Shown: positions 10,483 through 22,095 of the stretch, piece by piece | How positions within the stretch are numbered: the first letter of the stretch is position 1 | How the letters are laid out: each line of letters opens with the position of its first letter | Assembly: GCA_021234155.1 (NCBI GenBank) | Contig: JAJEKV010000010.1 | Coordinates: forward strand, 10,464,511-10,528,510 | Length of the DNA: 64,000 nucleotides | Reading direction: 5' to 3' | DNA from: Isoetes taiwanensis | Taxonomy: Eukaryota; Streptophyta; Lycopodiopsida; Isoetales; Isoetaceae | The notes under the pieces: generated by a model | The model's input: only the letters and a program-made list of their open reading frames with translations | Database searches by the model: none | Told to the model about the DNA's origin: nothing | Program-made: the position numbers and the translations under genes

Positions 10483-11995
10483 ATGTTTGTGCTGTGGCCA
10501 ATAACCAGATCGGATAAATGCAGGCTTCTTTAAGTATCTCCAGTAACAGGTAAACTTGGAAACATGAGCTTCTTTTTTCATTTTTAAAACCGCATTTTTG
10601 CGGTTTAAAGTCTATGTGTCTATTGCAGATGCCAAGTTAGAATTGGATGTCATAGGAAGTCTCATTCTTAGTCATTTGTTCGTGGCCTTTGAAGACTCTT
10701 ATAGGTAATTCAAATTTGTTTGTGTACATTTGCAACATTATGCTAGATTTTCTATTTGCTAGAAAGTTATTATTCATCATTATTAGCTGCTATTTGTGCA
10801 AGTAAAATGGTGGTCTGCACCATTCTTTTACTTGCTGTCATCCTTACATGTCCTACAAATAAATAGCATTAAGGCATGACGTTTTAGAGATTCAGTGCTA
10901 AATTTTTTGATGTATTCATTGTAGGTTCATTAAAGAACATCTGCCAGAGTTCTTTTGTCATAAGTGGACAAAAAAACTCTGCCAAATGTTTACCAGCAGA
11001 TGCGGGGATTGAAGCTCCACCTACCTGCAGAAGAGTGGGACAAACACAATGTCCTTGGTAGTTCACTTTATACATATCTGTTGTCAAAGCCTTTTGGAGC
11101 TGAGTGCTGCCAGTATTTTTATGGTGAATTGCTATGGCAACCTTTTTCTGTTCTTCGCACATTTAAATTCTTAGTAACTTTGCTGAGGTTTTCTTTTTTC
11201 AAATAATAATAATCAAGGTGGTTTTTGCAGGCATGAGCTAGAATAGGATGTCACCTTCGTGCATGCTCTTGGGATTATGGTTCTGATGTGTGTATTGTGA
11301 ATCTCTGACAAGGGGATTTTGCTACATCTGGATATTGTTAGACATGGCTTTGATTTGAATGTCATTGTAACGACTGAACGAATGGAATTGCATGTAATAT
11401 GTTAGATGAGGTTTCTATCTGACATGATTGCAGCACATGCTAAGCATGGTCTTACCATTTATGAAATGTAGCAAGATGTCACAAATCTAAATAAAATGAT
11501 TGTCCTTACCATACTCTCTACATGCAATCATTGTGGGCTATGGGATAGCGATCCTCACTGTTTTGTATTTTTTATTATTCTTATTGAAGAAGAGCTTATC
11601 TAGATTTATAGAAAGCCATTTAAGAGCCAAAAGGGATATCCCAGTCTACTTCTAATCCTACTTATCTATTAATTAGCAATAGATTCCTACATTCCAGGTC
11701 ACAAACGTTTGAACCTTAATATGTGAGTTGGTTTTATCATTAACACTTTTTCAACTTCTCCTAGGTAAACAACGCTCGAAAAGTCTGGACTATAATATCC
11801 GAATGTAAGGCCATTTGGATGATGACTCGACTCAATCATTTACAATGTCCCACCATATGCCCAGCCTTACAAAGATAAAAAGTTATAGACTTTGACTATA
11901 GCATCACCTAAATCTTTGGATACTTTTTACACAATTTGGATAATTACAGCATGATTTTCTCATTGTGATAAAAATATTTATACTTTTCCAACTTA
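10483..11995. other. Non-coding or unrecognised region
   Basis: AT-rich sequence with short open frames only (for example 10964-11206). No conserved motif, RNA gene or repeat was recognised. Its last part (about 11940-11995) resembles the sequence before the second Helitron end at 17344. Confidence 0.5.
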
Positions 11996-12024
11996 TGCCC
12001 AGCAACGCTGGGCACCTTTACTAG
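11996..12024 (+). mobile_element. Helitron 3' terminus A
   Basis: A perfect 8-bp stem with a 3-nt loop, TGCCCAGCAACGCTGGGCA (11996-12014), is followed after 6 nt by CTAG (12021-12024) and then T. A short GC-rich hairpin about 10 nt before CTRR, next to a T, is the defining 3' end of plant Helitrons. The 5' end (TC...) was not located, and no Rep/helicase is present nearby, so the element is probably non-autonomous. Confidence 0.75.
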
Positions 12025-12078
12025 TTAGGTAAGGAGGATAAGGAAAATTCCACAAACTGCATGCAAAAACTTGGAGCG

Positions 12079-12200
12079 CTCTAGATGTACCAATTAGTAC
12101 ACCTCATATAATACGACCACCAAATCATAGGAAAACCATGCCAAAAAACGTATAAATATTCAAAAAAAACCCCCTGTTATAATGCTACATATTCGTTGAA
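12079..12200 (+). repeat. Dispersed repeat, single arm of the GCTCTAGATGTAC family
   Basis: Matches 41157-41272 along its length: CTCTAGATGTAC, ATTAGTACA, AAATCATAGGAAAACC, ACCCCCTGTTAT and ATGCTACATATTC all recur in order. In the other locus this sequence is one arm of an inverted pair; here no partner was found. Confidence 0.7.
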
Positions 12201-12430
12201 CAAAATATGAATGTTGATGTAATTTTAGCTACAAATCATTATCTGCTTCAACAATTAAAAGCTGGACAGTGGCAAAGAATTGCAGCTCAAATTTTGTAAT
12301 GCAATCTTACGTTCCATACAATGTTCCATACAACTGTATTCAAATATTGGTGGGCGTACAATGTTCCATACAACTGTATTCAAATATTGATGGGGTCCCG
12401 CCCACCTATGAAGCTAACAGCATTACACTG

Positions 12431-13095
12431 CAAATTTTAAGACACTAGCACAATGTTGGCAACATGCCATTGATAAAGGTCCTAGACGTATTAGTACAAT
12501 GATGGCAACATGCGTTTGATCCCTTTCAAACACAAAAGCTCTTAACCATATTAGAGTGCCCTCAAACACTAGATAGTCCACCATAGACAAGTAGGCCATA
12601 AAGTACAAGATAAAAAGCTATGCCAAAAAACAAAAGTTATGTAGTGGGTATGAAACAACCTTTGTAGAGGAGGTTCCCCTCCTCTTCTATCGTCTTGTAT
12701 CATTGCCATTCTTTTAATATAAGTGTCTCAGTTCTTCAAAAAAAAAAAAAAAAAAAAAAAAAAAAACAACATTAGTACAATGATGGCAACATGCTTTTGA
12801 TCCCTTTCAAACACAAAAGCTCTTAACCGTATTAGAGTGCCCTCAAACACTAGATAGATAGAAACACTAAAGATAAGTCGACCATAGACAAGTAGGCCAT
12901 AAAGCACAAGATAAAAAGGTATGCCAAAGAACAAAAGTTTATGCGAGACGGTATGAAACAACCTTTGCAAAGGACGTTCCCCTGCTCTTCCAAAAAAAAA
13001 AAAAAGAGAAGAAAGAAATCATATATGCCTTTAAGGTATGAAACAACCTTTACCTCTTTAAATATATGGGAGGTATCCCCTCCTCTTCAAAAGAA
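12431..13095. repeat. ~340-bp tandem duplication separated by a long poly(A)
   Basis: 12431-12700 and 12769-12990 share AATGATGGCAACATGC, GATCCCTTTCAAACACAAAA, AGTGCCCTCAAACACTAGAT and ACAAGTAGGCCATAAAG; a third partial copy is at 13035-13095. A run of about 30 A (12737-12768) lies between copies 1 and 2, and A-rich runs follow copies 2 and 3. This resembles head-to-tail poly(A)-terminated retroposition, though no promoter boxes are seen. Confidence 0.7.
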
Positions 13096-13530
13096 AAAAG
13101 GGAAGAAATAAATCCTAAATGTTTTGAGCCATAGGATAAATTTTTAGTAAGTCAATGTTTTAATCCATACAACCATACAATACAACTATACATGTGGCAA
13201 TACACACTCAAAATAAATAAATAAAAGAACAATCAACTATTGAGATCTGGGAAAGGATAATAGAGATAAATAAAAGAATGCTCAATTATTGAGATCCGAA
13301 AAAGGATTAAAATTGCCACAACGCACATGACAAGCATCCTCAAATAGCAAAATACAGAGGCGGTGGAGGAATCGAACCTCTAGACAACCCACACACTTCA
13401 CAAAACAAAAATAAAAAAACATGTAGAGATACAATACAAAACACTTCTGATAGATGAGAACATGTAGAGATACAATGCAAAACCCAATAAAAAGATCATT
13501 AAGCTCTTGAAACTTTCAAGAGCATAAGCA
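13096..13530. other. Unannotated stretch, probably the body of Helitron B
   Basis: AT-rich and without coding potential. It lies on the left flank of the MULE; the matching right flank runs into Helitron end B, so this is probably Helitron interior. A short near-repeat (CATGTAGAGATACAAT) occurs at about 13420 and 13459. Confidence 0.4.
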
Positions 13531-13763
13531 TAAATGTTTGGGAAAATTTAAAAAATGCCCTTATAGTTTGGGGTATTTGCAAAAATGCCCCAATATTTTC
13601 AAAATTTGCAAAATTGCCCCTAATTTTTGCCCCGTAGACTACAAACTGTTGAGAACGGCTATTTTTTTTCTTTTTCGCGGGAATTGCTTGTCGGCAGAGG
13701 AAACCTGAAATGAAATCGGCATAGCTCTGTTAATTTGGCACCAGGATCTTTTGCATTCAACAG

Positions 13764-13812
13764 GTATGTATGCATGTGATTTCTTTTTCTTTCATCCTTT
13801 TCTTGTTTCCAG
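13764..13812 (+). other. Possible 5' leader intron of the MULE transposase
   Basis: CAG/GTATGT at 13764 and TTTCCAG at 13812 bound a T-rich 49-nt segment just upstream of the likely start ATG at 13818. Removing it places MSSMLHEL as the N terminus. At 49 nt it is shorter than most plant introns, so confidence is low. Confidence 0.35.
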
Positions 13813-13817
13813 TCAGA

Positions 13818-15547
13818 ATGTCTTCAATGCTGCATGAATTGCCTTTGTACAGCATGGAATTGATAAAAGGAAAACAGTTTGATTCAATGGCGGATGTAAA
13901 AAATGCAGTTCGGACAGAAGCTATTGCAAATTTCACTGAAATTAAAGTCATTAAGTCTGATAAATCAAGATACAGAGTGAAATGTACACAAGAAGATTGT
14001 GCATGGCATTTATATTCTTCTTTAATTGGTTATGGACCGAGATGTGAGATTCGAGATGTAGGAGAACATACTTGTGGTGGTGTCCAGCAATTGGGCAACA
14101 AGGAAGCTTCTGCAAGCTGGTTGGCCAGGAAATATCAAGAGAAGTTTAGGGAGCATCCGCATTATAAACCAGCAGAGCTAATAGATGATTTTCGAAGAGA
14201 AGCTGGTGTAACTATTACATACAATGTGGCTTACAGGGCAAAAGAGATAGCAATGAACGCAATTAATGGAGATCACAAGAGAGCATATAGAAAGCTTCAT
14301 GCCTTTTGTCAGAAATTATTAGAAACTAATCCAGGAAGTAAAACAGTACTTGAAGAGATTGATGGACGTTTCTATAGAGTATTTGTTGCTTATGGTGCAT
14401 GTTTAACTGGGTTTTCGAGTTGCAGACCGTTTTTGGGATTGGATGCCACTTTTTTGACAGGTAAATACCTTGGTCACTTAATATGTGCTACAGGAATTGA
14501 TGCTACAGGAGGTCTTTATCCTGTTGCATTTGGAGTAATTGATAACGAGAATACAGAGAATTGGACTTGGTTTTTGATGCAATTACGAGACTGCCTAGAA
14601 GTACATCCTAATCTTACATTTGTGTCAGACAGAGATAAGGGATTGTAGGAGGCACTATTTGCTGTTTTTTCTAACAATGCAAATGCTTATTGCATGAGGC
14701 ATCTTGAAGCAAACTTGAAAAAGAAATGAGTTCTTACACTTCTTTTGGGAGGCAGCTAGAGCCAACACTGCTACAGAATATGATGAGCAGGTTTGTAATA
14801 TGAGAAGAGTTAATAATGATGCAACAGATTGGTTAATGCAAGCTGCTCCACCTAGTGCATGGGCTACCGCATACTTTCCTGGTCAACGTTTTGGCTATCT
14901 CACATCAAACATAGCAGAATCATTGAATTCGCTTCTACTTGATGCAAGGGAAAAACCCATCATTGCAATGCTTATAGATATTAGGCATTCATTGATGGAC
15001 AGGTTTCACAAAAGGGGGAATGAAGCTAGACGAGAATGGTATAATGCAGGACAAAATGCGTCTCTGAGATTGGTGCCTGAGGAAGAGAAGCACATATCTG
15101 AAGCAGTGAATCGTGCCAGATAGTATAGAATTTTGCCATCAAATGGCATTGTGTTTGAAGTGATCACACCGGAGCATAGACGAGTTGTGGATTTAGAAAA
15201 TCATACATGCACTTGTTGTTCTTGGCAGCACAGGGGAATTCCTTGTGCTCATGCAATAGGAGCTATATTATGGTTGAAGCGAAAACCACAAGAGTTTGCT
15301 CACAGGTTATTCTCTAAAATCATGGTGTGATGCTTATGAGGGTGCCATTTTTCCCTTTGAAGATGTGTTAGCAGAGGAGGAAGTGGATATGAAACCTCCG
15401 GCAACACATAAACCACCAGGAAGGCCAAAGAAGAAGCGGATTCGTACAGAAGATCGTTTCAGAGAATTGCGCCCATTCAGATGCTCAAGATGTGGGCAGT
15501 ATGCATGACATAATCGCAAAAGCTGCAGGAATTCAATTGATGAATAA
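13818..15547 (+). pseudogene. MuDR/MULE transposase, broken
   Basis: A MULE transposase, which cuts and inserts the element at its TIRs. In order: a MuDR-type N-terminal domain (FDSMADVKNAV ... CAWHLYSS ... HTCGG), the MULE catalytic domain (GLDATFLTGKYLG with Asp; GVIDNENTENWTWFL; FVSDRDKGL with the second Asp), the CMRHLEANL motif, a SWIM zinc finger (CTCCSWQHRGIPCAHAIG) and a zinc knuckle (CSRCGQYA / HNRKSC). Breaks: TAG at 14646-14648, a frameshift near 14727, TAG at 15121-15123, a frameshift near 15320, and TGA at 15506-15508 inside the zinc knuckle. Both TAG codons stand where Gln (CAG) would fit. The start is ATG 13818; an in-frame ATG at 13770 lies inside the possible leader intron. 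Confidence 0.92.
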
Positions 15548-16041
15548 GGTATGTCCTTGTTTTTCTGTACTTCATTATTGGCTTCATCTTGTGTGTTTTA
15601 CCACAGTTTTGATTTGATCTTGTGTTTGACTTCCAGAGCCAGACTTGATTTTTTATCTCAACATTCCACCAGAGGTAGTTTACTTCTTGATTTCTTGAGA
15701 TCTTGTTGCCCACTTGGTAGTACTCCACATCTTTTAGCTTCAAGACTTGGCATGCAATATTACGTAGTATGTATTCATTTTGAAAATCAATCCCCACAAG
15801 TACTCATGAAATGAGTACCTGGGTAATCCTGTACCAGTCTGTTTAAGTCTTTAACAGAGGCTTCAAAGGATTTGTTTAGATTCTATGGCTACCAATTACC
15901 TTTGTTAGATCTGAAACTTCACTTGGGTATTCTGTGTTCTCATATGTTAAGTTGTAACTCATAACGTATCTGCAATAGCTGAATTTTGCACTAGTCAATA
16001 AGATGCGTGACTTTTAAATATGGGTATGCACTCTAGCTGTT

Positions 16042-16975
16042 ATGAGTCAAATATTGGGTGCTGGCATGAACAATGATCCTAGTATGTCATGGTTTGGAAG
16101 TTTAAGAATGACATATAAAAATGACACTGATGCCATGCTGCTGGAAGCGAAGAACTTATGTAAGCAAAGAAGATTGCAAGATGCTTTACAGATTCTGGAT
16201 ATTGTCGAAAACCGGAGTTCGCAGGCATATTTAGATACTTGCCTTCTTTTATTGCGACAATGCACAAAGATGAATGCCTTAGCTGAAGGAAGGCAGGTCC
16301 ATGCTAACATTGTCAAATGCCCTATTCAAGTAAGCTCTTTTGTGTGGAATGCTATTATAAACATGTAGAGTTACCTTTCTTAGCATTCTCAATGCATGTA
16401 CTTCCGTAACAGATTTCAAACTGTTTTAAAATTTGGGTTTGAGTTGGATGTATTTGTTGGAAATACTATTATTGACATGTATGCAAAATGCAGCAGCATA
16501 GGCAACTCCAAGCATGTCTTTGACAGATTGCCCATGCATGCAGCCATGCACGTTTGGTGGATGAAGGCTCTTGTTATTTTTGCATGATTGGTTCTCATGG
16601 TATGGCACCAACGCCAGAACATTATTCCTGCATGATTGATCTGCTTGTGCGTGCAGGTTTATTGTGTGTGGCAGAGGACATGATTATGGCAATTCCATTT
16701 GGCTTAAGCATTGAACTTTGGATGTCTCTTCTTGGTTAATGTGTAACTTTTGACAGTTTAGAGTTAGCTGAGTGCACAACAAACCATGTTCTAGAGCTAG
16801 AACCTTCAAACATTTCTGCTCTTGTATTGCTATCCAATATTTATGCTACCAGCAAAAAGAATGGTTAAAAGGATAAAACAACAAAAGACCAAGTACTCTT
16901 ACAGAGGAGCAGTGTAATACCAGGAGCATTTGTCTGGCATTCTGAGAAAGTGGACATAAAAAACTAGAATTTTAC
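16042..16975 (+). pseudogene. PPR (PLS-class) gene relic carried inside the MULE
   Basis: 16042-16368 encodes an N-terminal region and first repeat typical of plant PLS-type pentatricopeptide proteins (TCLLLLRQCTKMNALAEGRQ, then VHANIVK). 16396-16587 encodes one further repeat (GFELDVFVGNTIIDMYAKC, then HVFDRLPM). At about 16590 it jumps to the C-terminal repeat and E motif (GMAPTPEHYSCMIDLLVRAG, then VLELEPSNISALVLLSNIYA). Most repeats between are missing, and stops occur (16366, 16585, 16738 and near 16870). Such proteins normally act in organelle RNA editing. Placement between transposase and right TIR implies capture by the MULE. Confidence 0.8.
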
Positions 16976-17343
16976 AATAGAAGAGAAACGATCTTCCAGC
17001 AGTAAAGCAGCGAATCAGTAAAGCAGCAATTTTATTACCATAAGTGAGTCAGTAAAGCAGCGAATTTTATTACCGTAACTATAAGTTGTTTATTGATGTT
17101 AATATTCCGACGAACAGGTTATTCTCTGCCGACATGCAATTCCCGCGAAAAAGAAAAAAAATAGCCGTTCTCATCAGTTTGTAGTCTACAGGGCAAAAAT
17201 TAGGGGCATTTTTGCAAATTTTGAAAATATTGGGGCATTTTTGCAAATACCCCAAACTATAAGGGCATTTTTAAAATTTTCCCTAAATGTTTTGGTGAAG
17301 CGACTCTAAGTTTAAACAACATTATTTATACGTTCTTGACCTA

Positions 17344-17372
17344 TGCCCAGCAACGCTGGGCACCGTTACTAG
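17344..17372 (+). mobile_element. Helitron 3' terminus B
   Basis: The same 19-nt hairpin as at 11996 (TGCCCAGCAACGCTGGGCA, 17344-17362), then CCGTTA and CTAG (17369-17372) followed by T. The identical hairpin makes it the same Helitron family. The MULE is inserted 80 bp upstream of this end. Confidence 0.78.
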
Positions 17373-19636
17373 TGTTATTATGAGTTCACATAGAAGCACA
17401 TATAGGTGGTTGCAATTGTATTTATGGTAGGCAAGCAGATGTTACAAAAGCCAAAAGCAACCAACAGGTGGTCACCATTTTTTGTCAATTGTTACCCCAC
17501 CGTAGGTTTAAAAGTTTGGACATGTGATAGAGTATATGCATAGGGCTATGTAAGGAACTCATATGTTAGTGCTATAAAAATGACTTTGAAGGTTGGAAAT
17601 TAGAAGCTTCGTATCATAATACTTATAAGGGTACTAGCATGTGAGGTTTGGTGCATACCACATCCATGCATGCCCATGGCTGTCCACCCTAATCGCCTTT
17701 GTTCATTGAAAAGGGAAGGGGTCAAGATGTGGCCATGTCATGGGGGGACATCCATAGGTCATGGATGTAGTCATGCATGGGCATGCACTATACATATGGG
17801 TCATCGCATCAAAGGGGAAGGCAAGATCTTGGCCGTCAAATGTGGCTTGGAAGGTGCACAGAAGGCACAATTAGGGCACTTGATATTAGCCATTGATTCG
17901 ATCAAAGAGGGCAGAATCTTAGCCATTGATTCGTAATTGAAAGGTGCACACAAATATGGAAATGATGTTGTGGCAATGCATTTATTAAGAAGCATTCTAT
18001 GAAGCTTCTTTTTTTTTTTTTTTTTTTTGCCTCGGCTTTAAACGGCCGTAGATTGCAATCAGAATGTTAGACAAAAGTGAATTCCATACCCTTGGATTCC
18101 TCTCGTTGAGAGTTTTCTAAGGGTAGTCGCAGATCCATTGCAGTCGGTCAGGCCTGTCAAGTCATTACATGAGATGTTAAGCATGGCCTCGATACGGATG
18201 CTGGTATCGTACCTTCAAGAGGTCATGGATCGGTGGGATCAGCTACGTCGTCGGGCACTTGCCTGACATGTGTATACATTTTCTCATGGTGCATCCATAG
18301 GTCATAGATGTAGTCATGCATGGGCACGCACTATACATATGGGTCATCGGATCAAAGGGGAAGGCAAGATCTTGGCTGTCAAATGTGGCTTGGAAGTTGC
18401 ACGGAAGGCACAATTAGGGCACTTGATATTAGCCATTGATTCGATCAAAGAGGGCAGAATCTTGGCCATTGATTTTCAATTGAAGGTGCACACAAATATG
18501 AAAATGATGATGTGGCAGTGGATTTATTAAGAAGCTTTCTATGAAGCTTCACGTTTTTTTATTTCGCCTTGCAACGAGAATGTCAGACAAAAGTGAGGCC
18601 CATACCGTTGGATTCCTCTTGTCGAGAGCTTTCTAACGGGTAGTCATTGGGCATCGTTCTGTCACTATTAGAATCAATGTGGCTAAATTTTGTGGATCTT
18701 TGTGGAAAGTAAGGGAATCTTAGAATTTTATGGCATCTATGTAACTCAAGAGAATCTACGACAATCTTCATATGATCTAGGTGAATCTTGATGGAATCTC
18801 AAGAAATCTAAGGGAATCTAGTAGAATTTTGGGGAATCTTGGGATAATCTTTTGGAATCTAAGGGAATATCAAGAGAATCTAATAGAATCTCAAGAGAAT
18901 CTTAGGGAATCTAAGGAAATCTTCACAAAATCTTTTAAAATGTTTGGGAATTTAGGGGTATCTCAAGAGATATCTAGGGAATCCATGGGAATCTCAAGAG
19001 AATCTTAGAATTTTACGAAATCCATAGTAATCTATCGTTTTCATCGCCATTGAAGCTAATGTGGTCAAATTTTAAGAATCTTTGTGGAATCTTAGGGAAT
19101 GTTAGAATTTCACACAATTTATAGAAATTAAGAGAATCTAGGAGAATCTTCATAGGATCTAGGGAGTCTTGATGGAATCTTAGTAGAATCGAGAGCAATC
19201 TTCATAGAATCTAAGGGAACCTAGGAGAATCTTCATAAAATCTTGGAAAATCTGAAGGAAGCTTGGGATAATCTTTGGGAATCCAATGGGAGTCGTAAGA
19301 GAATCTTAAGGAGTCCATGAGAATCTCAAGAGAATATTTGGGAACCTAGCGAAATCCAAGGGAATATTCATAAAGTCCTTGAGAATTTAGGGGAATCTTG
19401 ATGGAATTTTAGAGAATCTAAGGGAATCTAGGGGAATTTAATGTCTTTATATAATTTTGGAGAACCTAGTGGAACCTTCACAAAATCTTGTAGGATCTAC
19501 GGGAGTCTAATGGAATCGAGGAAAATCTAAATAGAATCTTGAAGAATCTAGTTGAATCTTGGGATAATGTTTGGGAATCCAGGGGAATCTCAAGAGGATC
19601 TTAAGGAATCTATGGGAATTCATTGCCATTTGACCA
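17373..19636. repeat. Dispersed repeat R1, copy A (left part), including a GGGAATCT array
   Basis: Begins GTTCACATAGAAGCACATAT and matches 37880-39620. It contains an internal direct duplication (17745-18011 and 18287-18553: GTCATGCATGGGCA, AGGGGAAGGCAAGATCTTGG, GCACAATTAGGGCACTTG). From 18640 to 19636 it becomes a degenerate array of roughly 10-12-bp GGGAATCT-type words with a periodic internal A/G-T pattern. Open frames at 17670-17936 and 18270-18530 are copies of each other and show no known domain. R1 is interrupted at 19637 by the chromovirus and resumes at 32791. Confidence 0.85.
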
Positions 19637-21246
19637 TTTGAGCAGGAAATCCCCCGTCCGGCTCAACAACCGCACGGGCCCTTCGTCTACCCCGCACTCT
19701 GAGGTGATCCCTAGTGCGGGGAGGGAACACGAAGGTGTCTTGCGCGCCCTTCCCCTATGGGCTCCTATAACAGCGGAAGCGATAACACGTCAGAACTAGC
19801 ATCAAACATATACAAATACTACCTCGAAGGGTAGTGCATCACACATATACCAATGCAGAGATGATAATCACGAACCATAAAACATGAGAGCTCCTACCCC
19901 GGCTCAGACTCGTAAGAAGGATGACTGACCAGCTAGGCCTCAAGATAGAGCAGACCGAGTCATGGCAATGGCGAGGGCTGGCATAGAACAATGGCTAGGG
20001 TTGACCACTCCATCCGCCCCTCCTGTGCATACTTTGCAGATGGGCTAACTCAGGCTCTGGCATGACTCTAGCCTTCCGGATACGCAATCCCATGGCATCA
20101 CCCATCGGGACTACTCCAGGTTGCATCTCCCTAGTCCGATGAGGCAGGAAGGGTTGCATCTCCCCTTCCCAGGGTCTAGAGGTTCCGTGGGCGGCTAGAG
20201 AATCGTGGCGACACACGATTTGTACCCGACTTAACCCCCCAAAACGAGAGCCAAGCCAACACTTGCAGCTCTCGAGAGGCAGGGCGACACCATTGCCCCA
20301 GGAGGTATCGGACCCATGCTCGGCCCACACGAAGTGACCGACCATAAGCCTAGCTCACTATGGGATCCCCCGAAGCCCCCACTCGGCAGGGATCCTCCCT
20401 CCACATTCCCTCTAGCCCCGTTGTATGGTGCTGAGTCATATCATAGCCTCAATAGCCTGGTGGGCTCCTATGCACAGGCCGCAACTAATAGGAACTAAGG
20501 GATCTACTCTAGGAGCAATACTACATATGGCCCTAGGTTTCTACCCCCCTTCCCAATACAAGAGGAGCAAACATGATCAACCATCATCACATAATCATCA
20601 CATCATGAAAATAATCATAAGAAGAACATCTTAACCTAATCATACAAATCTAACTAATGGTTAGGGTTCATTGATTAGGGTTCAAGATGTTGAATACGGG
20701 TTCTAGGATGGCTCTACTCAAGATACAAGATACTAGCATATCTGGAATGCTACTTCCAGATAAGCTAGCACAACTACTACTCTACATACCTGCTCCTGAA
20801 GCTCTCCCTCCAGATCCGTGTGCCTCCATGGTCTTCGACTCACGAGATGCTGCTCCTACTCCAAGAACGAGTCTACCCTGTTGGGGCTGCTGCACCAGCC
20901 TATGCCACAACAAACGATGTTCGAAACGGGGTTTCGAACGAGTAGGTGAGTCTCTGGGTGCTAGGGCTGGAAAGAGGCCTAGGGTTAGGGTTTAGGCCTA
21001 TATAAGTTAGGTCCACCTAGGATGCCACGTGGCACCAATCGGGTGAGTCTTGTGTGGCGGGTGCCCCCAATAGGTTAAGGCCACGTGGATAATGGTCTAA
21101 CCTATGGTTGGCTAAGTTATGAGAATAACTTGGCCATGCCCCCTAGTGCCACAATCTATGGTATACAAGGCTATGAAGATAGACTTCTATAGTGACGGAT
21201 CCAGGAATATACGTATTTATGGCGTATATTCCCCTGGACCGTCACA
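19637..21246 (-). repeat. 3' LTR of the chromovirus (outer end truncated)
   Basis: Nearly identical to 31183-32790. Its inner end is CCGTCACA at 21239-21246, next to the polypurine tract. The outer ~43 bp, present in the other LTR, are absent. Short open frames inside (for example 20687-20995) recur in the other LTR and are not genes. Confidence 0.93.
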
Positions 21247-21260
21247 TTCTCCCCCCCTTA
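21247..21260 (-). other. Polypurine tract of the chromovirus
   Basis: Read on the minus strand, TAAGGGGGGGAGAA directly abuts the 3' LTR start TGTGACGG. This is the plus-strand primer site expected of an LTR retrotransposon and fixes the element's orientation. Confidence 0.88.
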
Positions 21261-22095
21261 GGACAATGATGTCCTCAGCATTGCGCTAAGGTGACGAACC
21301 TACCTTATACCTGCAAAAGGGACAACATGTCATAACCTTTAGTTTATTATAGCAATCCAGTTTTATTAGTTAAGGTCAAAATTTAGGCTATATTTGTACT
21401 TATACAAAATTATATAGCCTTAACACGATTATTTCAAACATTATTATAAGAGTTATTAGGGTTCATAATCTAAATTATGGCTCCCCCTATCTTCTCGTAA
21501 CGCGCTCCTCGTTGAGGTCCCCCTTCTACTTTCCTGCAAAAGGAGCACATTACGTTAGTTTAGTTAATAATTTGTGGTTTTTAGGGGACCACCCCCCTTA
21601 CCTCCTTGAGCCGAACTACTGGCTCAAGGTTGTCCTACTACCTTGCCCAAGATCATGGCCCTTTCGGATTTGAGCTTAGGGATCATTTAAGATGCTCCCA
21701 TCATCGCCCATGATCGAGTGCTACCTTGTACTCGGTTACCCGGTGCCGAGTACCCCTAGTGCATCATGCCCCAAGGGTTTGAAGCTAGGGAACGTCTCAC
21801 GATCCCATCATCGCGCATGATCACTTTAACCTTCACCATGACCCTCCTACGGCCAGGTGTGCGTACCCCGCATCGTGGCATAGAGAGCATCCGATCGATG
21901 TCCCATCATCGCCCACCATGCCTCATTCCTCACTCACATGACCCTATTGGTCATGCGCACCTCTTGGTGCGTGTGGCCTAGAGAATGCCCTAAAGGCGTA
22001 TCCCATCATCGCCCACACGATCCAAGGTTCTGGCACATGCACCCTACTAACTAGAATGCATGCGCCAGGCTTAAGGCTAACTAACAACATACTAG
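21261..22095. other. 3' untranslated region of the chromovirus
   Basis: 835 bp between the end of pol and the polypurine tract. It contains several short repeats of the form CCCATCATCGCCCA (about 21695, 21902, 22001) but no coding frame that continues pol. Confidence 0.6.

Larger units (their letters stand above)
13540..17283 (+). mobile_element. Mutator-like element (MULE), full length, 3744 bp
   Basis: The left inverted repeat (13540-13707) and right inverted repeat (17115-17283) match over about 168 bp, both starting GGGAAAATTT inward. They are flanked by a perfect 9-bp target duplication, TAAATGTTT, at 13531-13539 and 17284-17292. Long TIRs with a 9-bp duplication are diagnostic of MULEs. 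The interior holds a decayed MuDR-type transposase (13818-15547) and a PPR gene relic (16042-16975). The element sits 80 bp inside Helitron end B. With several stops it is no longer autonomous. Confidence 0.93.

Noticed and set aside
10964-11206. 80-codon frame after the P450-like fragment
   Set aside because: No recognisable motif and no support for splicing to the fragment before it.
13368-13378. tRNA T-arm/B-box-like GGTTCGATTCC on the minus strand
   Set aside because: No A box or acceptor stem at the right distance, so neither a tRNA gene nor a SINE can be supported.
20687-20995. Open frames inside the LTR, repeated at 32231-32539
   Set aside because: They are present twice only because LTRs are duplicates; no domain, and LTRs are non-coding in this class.
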